Source of the DNA: Nocardiopsis sp. CNR-923
GTDB taxonomy: Bacteria > Actinomycetota > Actinomycetes > Streptosporangiales > Streptosporangiaceae
Direction of reading: 5' to 3'
NCBI RefSeq assembly: GCF_001942255.1
Contig: NZ_MKKC01000131.1
Coordinates: forward strand, 106,100 to 170,099
Length of the DNA: 64,000 bases
Shown in pieces: positions 8,214 to 14,637 of the stretch. Both the position numbers and the translations under genes were made by a program. Numbering within the stretch: the first letter of the stretch is position 1; each line of letters opens with the position of its first letter. The notes beneath the pieces were generated by a model. It saw nothing but the letters and a program-made list of their open reading frames with translations. It had not been told where the DNA came from and ran no database searches.

Positions 8214-8863
8214 CAGACGATCGTCTCCCGGCCGTCGACGACCGCGAACTCCCGCCCCGAGGCGAGGTCGATGTCCGGGTCGGGGACGAGATCGAGCGAG
8301 ACCAGGCCGTTCGCCGTGGTCTCGGCCGACTCGACCCGGAACCCGGTCGGGACCGAGCCCTCGTCGAACAGCCGCTTGCCCTGACCGACCACGACGGGGA
8401 AGACCAGCAGCCGGAAGAGGTCGACCAGACCCGCCCCGTGCAGGGTCTGGGCCAGTCGCCAGCTGCCGTGCACCTGGAGTTCGTCGCCGGGGCGCTCCTT
8501 GAGTTCGCGAACGCGGTCCTCGACGCGGTCGGCGATGACGGAGGTGTCGCCCCAGTCGGCCTCCTCCTCCGTGAGCGTGGTGGACACCACGTGCTTCGGG
8601 TAGGTGTTGAGCACCGTGGCCACCCGGTTGTCGGGTTCGGTGACCGACGACCAGTAGGGGCGCATCATCTCGAAGGTCGTGCGGCCGAGCAGGACCTCCC
8701 CGGTTCGGGCGAACCACCCGTCGACGATGCGGCCCATGTCCGTGTCCGCGAACGGCGTCAGCCACCCACCGCGCCCGAACCCGCCGCTGGTGTCCTCCTG
8801 AGCCCCGCCCGGACCCTGCATGACGCCGTCGAGGCTGACGAAGGTGTTGACGGTGAGTCTCAT
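8213..8863 (-). CDS. RibD C-terminal/dihydrofolate-reductase-fold protein
   Basis: 216 residues of the RibD-C (DHFR-like) family, small NADPH-dependent reductases with mostly unknown substrates. The N-terminus MRLTVNTFVSLDGVMQGPGG is the hallmark, followed by RTGEVLLGRTTFEMMRPYW, NTYPKHVVSTTL, ELQVHGSWRLAQTL and DLFRLLVFPVVVGQGKRLF. Close homologues are often annotated dihydrofolate reductase, but a folate role is not shown. ATG 8863 is preceded by AGGGAGCGG. It is convergent with the exporter and divergent from the metallo-hydrolase gene. Confidence 0.85.
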   Translation of the reverse strand: MRLTVNTFVSLDGVMQGPGGAQEDTSGGFGRGGWLTPFADTDMGRIVDGWFARTGEVLLGRTTFEMMRPYWSSVTEPDNRVATVLNTYPKHVVSTTLTEEEADWGDTSVIADRVEDRVRELKERPGDELQVHGSWRLAQTLHGAGLVDLFRLLVFPVVVGQGKRLFDEGSVPTGFRVESAETTANGLVSLDLVPDPDIDLASGREFAVVDGRETIV

Positions 8864-8979
8864 ATCCGCTCCCTGGTGGATACGCGCGTTCTGTTGACCG
8901 CACTCTTCCTACCGACGACGAACGACGAACCGTGGCCTCGACACCCGGGGAGGACTCTTCCCTTCGAAGATCGCGGACC

Positions 8980-9029
8980 TTGCGGCGCATCGGATCCACC
9001 AGTATTCTATTGATCATTAGATCAATAGA
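8980..9029 (+). promoter_or_regulatory. Promoter with overlapping ArsR-type operator
   Basis: -35 TTGCGG (8980-8985), 17-bp spacer, -10 TATTCT (9003-9008). An inverted repeat with perfect 10-bp arms TCTATTGATC and GATCAATAGA around ATTA spans 9006-9029, covering the -10 box and the expected start of transcription. ArsR-family repressors bind sites of this kind, and one is encoded two genes down, so autorepression is likely. A ribosome site AAAGAGG follows. Confidence 0.7.
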
Positions 9030-9044
9030 TGAAAGAGGCATCGT

Positions 9045-9902
9045 ATGTCCGGGCCGTCAGGATCCACCCCCGCAGCGCGAGTCCCGAGGGACTACTGGGT
9101 CTGCCGCACCTGCGGCGCCGTGTTCGCACCCGCGACCAGCGCGCCGGACGCCTGCCCGATCTGCGTGGACGAGCGCCAGTACGTCCCACCCACCGGACCC
9201 GACTTCACCACACGCGCCGCACTCGCGGCCGAGGGTTTCCGCGTCGTGACGCGCCCGGTCCAGGACCGCGTCACCGGGCTGGGCGCGGAGCCCGGGATCG
9301 GCGTGGGACACCGCGGCGTCCTGGTCGAGACCGAGGCCGGGAACCTCCTGTGGGACCCACCGGTCTTCCTGGACCGTGACGCCGTGGCCGAGGTGGAGCG
9401 GCTGGGGGGCGCCGCGGTCGTCGCCTCCAGCCATCCGCACATGTACGGCGCGGCCGTCGAGTGGGCCGATCTCCTCGACGCCGAGATCGTCCTGCCCGAG
9501 GCGGACGAGCCCTGGCTTCCGTGGCCGAGCACGCGGGTGCGCCGGTGGAACGGCACGCTCAGCCCGCTGCCCGGGCTGACCCTCGTCCAGACGGGCGGGC
9601 ACTTCCCCGGCAGCGCGGTCCTGCACCTGGCAGACGGCGCCGGGGCGCTCTTCACCGGGGACACCATCATGGTCACCCCCGGCCGTGACCGCGTGACCTT
9701 CCTGTACAGCGCGCCCAACCGGCTCCCGCTGCCCGAGCGGCTCGTCCGCCGAGTCGTCGAGGCCGTGCGCGACCTGGAGTTCGACACCATCCACGGCGGG
9801 TGGTGGGATCTGAGCGTGCGCGGGAACGCCAGGGACGTCCTCCTGCGCGACGCCGACCGGTACGTGTCCTTCCTGCGCGGCGACCTGCCGAAGTACGGCT
9901 AG
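9045..9902 (+). CDS. MBL-fold metallo-hydrolase with N-terminal rubredoxin-like zinc knuckle
   Basis: 285 residues. Residues about 18-45 hold two CxxC pairs (VCRTC, then CPIC) spaced like a rubredoxin or zinc ribbon. The rest is a metallo-beta-lactamase fold: ASSHPHMYGA supplies histidine ligands but not the classic HxHxDH, then TGGHFPGSAVLH and FTGDTIMV, and a final DTIHGGWWDL. The missing standard motif makes the reaction uncertain. Its partner gene encodes an ArsR-rhodanese fusion 3 bp downstream, and related pairs are seen with sulfur or persulfide chemistry, so a redox or sulfur role is an inference. Strong ribosome site AAAGAGG 6 nt before ATG 9045. Confidence 0.78.
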   Translation: MSGPSGSTPAARVPRDYWVCRTCGAVFAPATSAPDACPICVDERQYVPPTGPDFTTRAALAAEGFRVVTRPVQDRVTGLGAEPGIGVGHRGVLVETEAGNLLWDPPVFLDRDAVAEVERLGGAAVVASSHPHMYGAAVEWADLLDAEIVLPEADEPWLPWPSTRVRRWNGTLSPLPGLTLVQTGGHFPGSAVLHLADGAGALFTGDTIMVTPGRDRVTFLYSAPNRLPLPERLVRRVVEAVRDLEFDTIHGGWWDLSVRGNARDVLLRDADRYVSFLRGDLPKYG

Positions 9903-9905
9903 AGC

Positions 9906-10555
9906 ATGACCGACTTCCCCGAAGCCCCGATCTACGAACACCTCGCCCGGGTCGGCAAGGCGCTCGCGGCGCCGGTGCGCCTGCGGTTGCTCGACCTGCT
10001 GGACCAGGGCGAGTGCACGGTCGAGGAACTGGCGCGCCGGGGCGGGCTCCCCCTGAAGAACACCTCGGCCCAGCTCCAGCAGCTGCGCGCGGCGGGGCTG
10101 GTGACGAGTCGGCGCGAGGGCACCCACGTCCACTACGCGCTGCGGGACGAGGAGGTGTCGCGGTTCCTGGGGCGTTTCCAGGACTTCAGCGAACAGCGGA
10201 TGGGCGGCCTGCGGGAGGAGGTCGAGCGTCATCTGGGACGGGAGGGCGGTTCGGGCGCGGTCACCTCCGAGGAGCTGGCGCAGATGGTGGCGCACGGCGA
10301 GGCGGTCGTGGTGGACCTGCGGTCGACACGGGAGTTCGCACAGGGGCACGTGCCGGGCGCGGTCTCGGTCCCTTCCGGGAGCTGGAGGGGAGGATCGCCG
10401 AGCTGCCGTGGGACACGACGATCCTCGCCTACTGCCAGGGCCCCTACTGCGTCGTGTCACCCCGCGCCGTCCGTCTCATCAACGCCACGGGCCGCCATGC
10501 GCGCAGTCTGCGGGGCGGCTACGTCCGCTGGAGGCGCGAGCGGCGCACGGGCTGA
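9906..10555 (+). CDS. ArsR-family regulator fused to a rhodanese domain (frameshifted in this sequence)
   Basis: N-terminal winged helix (residues about 1-95: APVRLRLLDLLDQGECTVEE, NTSAQLQQLRAAGLVTSRRE), a linker, then a rhodanese domain (VVVDLRSTREFAQGHVPGAV). After about 10372 the right protein is in another frame: PFRELEGRIAELPWDTTIL, then AYCQGPYCVVSPRAV, which carries the rhodanese active-site cysteine, and GGYVRWRRE. One missing C in the run at 10371-10373 explains it. Such fusions couple a sulfane-sulfur-handling cysteine to DNA binding. It forms an operon with the preceding metallo-hydrolase and probably binds the operator at 9006-9029. Confidence 0.8.
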
Positions 10556-10560
10556 GGGCC

Positions 10561-10762
10561 CACCCCCAGAAGAACGAAGGACGACCCGGCGAGCGCGATC
10601 ACGCGCGAGCAGGGTCGTCCTGAGTCCGTGGACCCTGGGCAAGCCAACTACAACCCGTGGGGCGAAGCCCCACACCGGGGGTCTGGGGGTCGCCCCCAGA
10701 GGAGACGACGAGACGACCCGGTGAGCGCGTTCACGCGCGAACAGGGCCGCCTCGGAGGCGAG
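10561..10762. repeat. Two copies of the tRNA-Ala terminator repeat, one lacking its tRNA
   Basis: A hairpin at 10578-10621 (AGGACGACCCGGCGAGCGCG with its near-complement) follows CCCCCAGAAGAACGAAGG, almost the same flank as at 5104. It ends in GTCCGTGGA, exactly the sequence that meets the tRNA 3' end at copy 1, but here GACCCTGGG follows instead of the tRNA. Next come hairpins GTGGGGC/GCCCCAC (10657-10673) and CTGGGGG/CCCCCAG (10683-10699), and a second diverged copy of the terminator repeat (10710-10753) directly 3' of tRNA-Ala copy 3. Confidence 0.65.
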
Positions 10763-10835
10763 TGGAGCTATGGGGATTCGAACCCCAGACCTCCTCCATG
10801 CCATGGAGGCGCGCTACCAACTGCGCCATAGCCCC
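10763..10835 (-). tRNA. tRNA-Ala (anticodon GGC), copy 3
   Basis: 73 nt, same sequence as copies 1 and 2 with the G3:U70 pair and anticodon GGC. Its upstream region differs: on the minus strand TTCGAC, an 18-bp gap, then TATCGT (plus 10877-10882) make a separate promoter. That suggests this is the original copy and that copies 1 and 2 came from a later duplication, or the reverse. Confidence 0.97.
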
Positions 10836-10911
10836 GTGTGGGAGTCGTGCGGGCGGGTGGCCCGCCGACTCCCAGAACGATAGCGGAATCCGGCGATTTC
10901 GTCGAAACGAT

Positions 10912-11538
10912 TCAGGCGTCGTCGCTGAGCACCACCGGTTCCGGCAGGTTCGCCGCGTTGTGCTCCATCAACCGCCATCGGCCCCGCCGAGTCTGGAGCA
11001 CGGACCAGCAGCAGTTGCTCAGCGGGCCGAGCACCTCCCGCTGCTCGTCGGAGATCCCCAGCATCCTGGCGATCCCGGCGCGCACGGCCGCGCCGTGGCT
11101 CACCACGACGACCAGCCCGCCCGAAGGCGTCCGGGCCAGCGCCCGGTCGACGGCCGCGACCACCCGGTCCCCGACCTCGCAGACGTGCTCGCCGTCGGGG
11201 ATGTCCATCCGGGCGTGCCGCTCCGGCCAGCGCGCGGACAGCTCCTTGCCGGTCAGCCCCTCCCAGGAACCGCCGTAGCGCTCGCGCAGACCCTTGTCGT
11301 ACTCGACCCCGACCCCGCAGGCCCGGCTGAGGTACCCGGCCGTGTCGGCCGCTCTGCGCAGGTCGGAGGCGACGATGACGTCGGGGCCGAGCTTGGCGAG
11401 CACCTTCCCCGCCCGTTCGGCCTGGGCGTGCCCGACGCGGTCGAGTTCGATGTCGGTCTGTCCCTGGAAGCGGTTCTCGACGTTCCAGGCCGTCCGTCCG
11501 TGCCGCCAGAACAGCACGCGGGGGGTCGTGTCGCTCAC
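10912..11538 (-). CDS. Histidine phosphatase family protein (phosphoglycerate-mutase-like)
   Basis: 208 residues. The catalytic RHG motif is at the start (VLFWRHGRTAWNVENRFQGQ), DLRRAADTAGYL gives the second arginine, and VVVVSHGAAVRAGIARML the second catalytic histidine. This gene position, just downstream of rsfS, is common in actinobacteria, where homologues are glucosyl-3-phosphoglycerate phosphatase or generic phosphatases; substrate is not decided here. Start ATG 11538 is followed 27 bp upstream by the rsfS stop, so it is probably the last gene of the nadD-rsfS transcript. Confidence 0.87.
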   Translation of the reverse strand: MSDTTPRVLFWRHGRTAWNVENRFQGQTDIELDRVGHAQAERAGKVLAKLGPDVIVASDLRRAADTAGYLSRACGVGVEYDKGLRERYGGSWEGLTGKELSARWPERHARMDIPDGEHVCEVGDRVVAAVDRALARTPSGGLVVVVSHGAAVRAGIARMLGISDEQREVLGPLSNCCWSVLQTRRGRWRLMEHNAANLPEPVVLSDDA

Positions 11539-11565
11539 GTCGTGGTGTCTCTTCCCGTTCGGAGG

Positions 11566-11958
11566 CTACTGCTCGGGCGTGCGCTCGGCGCCGCGCGCGC
11601 TCTCGGGAAGGCCGATCTCGGGGCAGTCCTTCCACAGGCGTTCGAGGCCGTAGTACCCGCGCTCCTCCTCGTGCTGGATGTGCACGACGATGTCCGCGTA
11701 GTCCAGCAGCACCCAGCGGCCGTCCCGCTCGCCCTCGCGGCGGACCGGCTTGGCTCCGGCCTTGAGACGGAGCTGGTCCTCGACCTCGTCGACGATCGCG
11801 CGGACCTGGCGGTCGTTGGGCGCCGAGCACAGCACGAAGGCGTCCGTGATGACGAGCTGGTCGCTGACGTCGTAGGCGATGATCTCCTGTGCGAGCTTGT
11901 CGGAGGCGGCCTCGGCCGCGACCCGGACCAACTCCAGTGCCCTGTCGGTGGCTGTCAC
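11566..11958 (-). CDS. rsfS: Ribosomal silencing factor RsfS
   Basis: 130 residues of the RsfS/Iojap/YbeB family, which binds ribosomal protein uL14 on the large subunit and blocks joining with the small subunit under nutrient stress. Conserved blocks: KLAQEIIAYDVSDQLVITDAF, then APNDRQVRAIVDEVE, WVLLDYADIVVHIQHEEER and YYGLERLWKDCP. Start set at GTG 11958 (VTATDRALEL), the family's usual N-terminus; the frame extends upstream into nadD. Sits 17 bp after nadD, the classic pairing. Confidence 0.93.
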   Translation of the reverse strand: MTATDRALELVRVAAEAASDKLAQEIIAYDVSDQLVITDAFVLCSAPNDRQVRAIVDEVEDQLRLKAGAKPVRREGERDGRWVLLDYADIVVHIQHEEERGYYGLERLWKDCPEIGLPESARGAERTPEQ

Positions 11959-11975
11959 GTTGTGGTTGCTGCCTT

Positions 11976-12608
11976 TCAGCTCTCCCGGTAGAGCCCGGTC
12001 TTGTTGATGTAGCGGACGATGCCGTCGGGGACCAGGTACCAGATGGGTTCGCCCTTGCGGACCCGTTCCCGGCACTCGGTCGAGGAAATGGCCAGCGCGG
12101 GAACCTCCACCAGCGAGACCTTGCCCTCGGGCAGCCCGGTGTCACTGAGGTGGTGCCCGGGTCGGTTACAGCCTACGAAATGCGCGAGGTCGAAGAGTTC
12201 GTCGACGTTGTGCCAGCTCAGAATGGCGCCGAGCGCGTCGGCTCCGGTGATGAAGTACAGCTCCACGTCGGGACCGTAGGAGGCGCGCATCTCACGCAGG
12301 GTGTCCAGCGTGTACGTGGGTCCGGAGCGGTCGATCTCGATGCGGTCGACCCGGAACTGCGGGTTCTCGGCGGTGGCGATCACCGTCATGAGGTACCGGT
12401 CCTCGGACGGGGTGACGGTGTCGGGGTCCTTCTGCCAGGGCTGACCGGTGGGGACGAACACGACCTCGTCGAGGTCGAAGAGGTGCGCCACCTCACTGGC
12501 TGCGACGAGGTGCCCGTGGTGGATGGGGTCGAAGGTGCCACCCATGATGCCCACCTTGGTGGGGGGGGATCCGGCCCGCTTGGGCGCGCCGGTCGTCTCG
12601 TTCGCCAC
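11976..12608 (-). CDS. nadD: Nicotinate-nucleotide adenylyltransferase NadD
   Basis: Transfers AMP from ATP to nicotinate mononucleotide to make deamido-NAD. About 210 residues. KVGIMGGTFDPIHHGHLVAA holds the nucleotidyltransferase (H/T)xGH signature, and ISSTECRERVRKGE the ISSTxIR-like motif. GTG 12608 (VANETTGAPKR) is the best start, giving the family length; upstream codons to 12803 look non-coding. First of nadD-rsfS-phosphatase. In related genomes proA is immediately upstream; here it lies about 11.8 kb away. Confidence 0.93.
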   Translation of the reverse strand: MANETTGAPKRAGSPPTKVGIMGGTFDPIHHGHLVAASEVAHLFDLDEVVFVPTGQPWQKDPDTVTPSEDRYLMTVIATAENPQFRVDRIEIDRSGPTYTLDTLREMRASYGPDVELYFITGADALGAILSWHNVDELFDLAHFVGCNRPGHHLSDTGLPEGKVSLVEVPALAISSTECRERVRKGEPIWYLVPDGIVRYINKTGLYRES

Positions 12609-12831
12609 TGTGCGCTCCGTTTCGCCGTGGTCGTTGCCGGGATCGGCCCACCGAGAGTAGCCGACGGGATGTACCGCCAACGGCCCTCGATCCCGATATG
12701 TCCTTCGCACTGGGTCAACGAGCGGCGGCGCGGCAACCTTCCCGACCGTTCCCGAAGGATCCGCGAATCGCGTCATATCTCGATCACCCCCAACCGTGGC
12801 CAAGCACCGATCCGGCGCATAGCATTCCGGT

Positions 12832-13878
12832 ATGGCGAACTCTCCAGACCGCGTACGCGTCCGGCTCTCCGAGATCTCACCTCGTGCCTACGAGCATCCC
12901 GCCGACCGGGGCGCCCTGGTCGCGCTGCGTTCGCTGCGCGGGTTCGACGAGGTGTTCAAGCGCATGTCCGGGCTCTTCAACGAGCGGGCGCTGCGACTGA
13001 TGTTCCTGTCCAGCGCGGTGCGTGTCGGACCGACCCAGTTCCCCCACGTGTACGACTACGTGCGCGACGCCGCCTACGTCCTCGACCTGGACGAGGTCCC
13101 CGAGCTCTACATCCAGATGAACCCCAAGCCCAACGCCATGGCGATCGGCAGCCAGAAGCCGTTCATCGTCATGACCACGGGCCTGTTCGACCTGCTCGAC
13201 GCCGAGGAGCAGCGGTTCGTCATCGGGCACGAGGTCGGCCACATCCTCAGCGGCCACGCCGTGTACCGGACCATGCTGCTGGCCCTCATCCAGCTCGCCG
13301 CCCGGGTGGCGTGGATTCCGCTGGGCTACATCGGCATCCGCGCCATCGTGGCCGCCCTGGAGGAGTGGTACCGCAAATCCGAGCTCTCCTGCGACCGCGC
13401 GGGCGTCCTCGCCTGCCAGGACCCCGAGGCGGTCAAGCGCGCCCTGATGAAGATGGCGGGCGGCTCCGCCCTCGCCGAGATGAACCCCGACTCCTTCCTG
13501 GAGCAGGCCCGCGAGTACGAGCGGGGCGGAGACGCGCGCGACAGCCTCCTCAAGCTGCTCAGCCTCAGCGGCCAGACCCACCCGTTCGCGGTGGTGCGCC
13601 TGGCCGAGCTGCACCGGTGGGTGGAGAGCGGCTCCTACCAGCGCATCCTGGGCGGCGACTACCCGCGCCGCGCCTCCGACCGCGACGCGAGCGTCGGCCA
13701 GGAGGCCCGCAACGCCGCCAACCACTACAAGGAGGCGTGGGAGCGTTCGGAGGACCCGCTGCTGGGCACCCTGCGCGACGTCGCCGGGAGCGCGGCCAGC
13801 GCGGGCGGGAAGCTCTTCGACTCCGTCGCCGACCGCTGGCGCAACGGCTCCTCGCGGGACTCGTCCAGCCCGTCCTGA
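12832..13878 (+). CDS. M48-type zinc metallopeptidase
   Basis: 348 residues. HEVGH at 133-137 is the zinc-binding HExxH, and the glutamate in KSELSCDRAG near 185 is the third ligand, as in M48 proteases. A hydrophobic stretch between them (MLLALIQLAARVAWIPLGYIGIRAIVAAL) is probably one or two membrane segments, so the active site likely faces the cytosol. The C-terminal part (THPFAVVRLAELHRWVESG) is typical of actinobacterial members without known substrates. No signal peptide. Divergent from nadD, about 220 bp apart. Confidence 0.87.
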   Translation: MANSPDRVRVRLSEISPRAYEHPADRGALVALRSLRGFDEVFKRMSGLFNERALRLMFLSSAVRVGPTQFPHVYDYVRDAAYVLDLDEVPELYIQMNPKPNAMAIGSQKPFIVMTTGLFDLLDAEEQRFVIGHEVGHILSGHAVYRTMLLALIQLAARVAWIPLGYIGIRAIVAALEEWYRKSELSCDRAGVLACQDPEAVKRALMKMAGGSALAEMNPDSFLEQAREYERGGDARDSLLKLLSLSGQTHPFAVVRLAELHRWVESGSYQRILGGDYPRRASDRDASVGQEARNAANHYKEAWERSEDPLLGTLRDVAGSAASAGGKLFDSVADRWRNGSSRDSSSPS

Positions 13879-13888
13879 CCGTGGTGGG

Positions 13889-14617
13889 TCAGACCTTTGC
13901 CAGGTGGGCCCGGACGACGTTCCAGACGGGGTGCCCGGGGTCGATGACCGCGAAGTGGTCGGCCCCGGCCTCCTCCCGGTAGTCCACCGCGTCCCCGGCC
14001 GCGCGGGCCGCCGCCACGTAGTCGCGGCTGTGCTCGACCGGCACGCGGTCGTCGGCGTCGCCGTGCACGACCAGCTGCGGCACGCCGTGCGGCACCCGGT
14101 GCAGGGGCGAGGCGGCCGCGTACCGCGGAGGATCCGCGTCGGGTCCCAGGAAGACGTCGGTCGCGCCCTCGCCGAGCCCAGCTTCGGCGCAGCGCCGCAG
14201 GTCGGTGATGGGTGCGAGCGCCACGACGGAGGTGACGAGCGTGTCCGCGGCGGTGAGCAGGGCCAGGTGCCCGCCCGCCGAATGGCCGATCGACACCACA
14301 CGGGAGGCGTCGAGCGCGCCGTCCGCGCGGCGCACGGTCTCCGCGAGCAGGCCGAGGGCCTGGACGACGTCATCGCGGGTGTGCGGCCACCCGCCGCCGT
14401 CGGCGCCGGTGCGGCGGTACTCGACGTTCCACACGTCCCACCCGGCCGCGCTCAGGTCCGCGGCCAGCGGTTCCATGAGCTGGGCGTCGTGTCGGTCGCG
14501 CCACCAACCGCCGTGCAGCAGCACCGCGACGGGCGCGGTCCGGTCGGCGCCGCCGACGGGCGTCCACCGGCGGACCGTCTGGCTGGGGTGGTCCCCGTAG
14601 GTCATGGTCGTCGGCAC
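13889..14617 (-). CDS. Alpha/beta hydrolase, kynurenine-formamidase-like
   Basis: 242 residues from GTG 14617 (GGAGGACAGGACC upstream); ATG 14605 also possible. VAVLLHGGWWRDRHDAQ holds the HGGxW oxyanion motif of formamidase-type esterases, GHSAGGHLAL the nucleophile serine, and GDADDRVP and GADHFAVID the acid and histidine. Kynurenine formamidases have this HGGxW layout, and it would feed anthranilate from tryptophan into the aromatic pathway next door. That link is inferred only: no kynureninase or dioxygenase is in the window. It begins 21 bp after the monooxygenase/reductase gene, so it is likely in the same transcript. Confidence 0.75.
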   Translation of the reverse strand: MPTTMTYGDHPSQTVRRWTPVGGADRTAPVAVLLHGGWWRDRHDAQLMEPLAADLSAAGWDVWNVEYRRTGADGGGWPHTRDDVVQALGLLAETVRRADGALDASRVVSIGHSAGGHLALLTAADTLVTSVVALAPITDLRRCAEAGLGEGATDVFLGPDADPPRYAAASPLHRVPHGVPQLVVHGDADDRVPVEHSRDYVAAARAAGDAVDYREEAGADHFAVIDPGHPVWNVVRAHLAKV

Positions 14618-14637
14618 GGTCCTGTCCTCCTCGGGTC

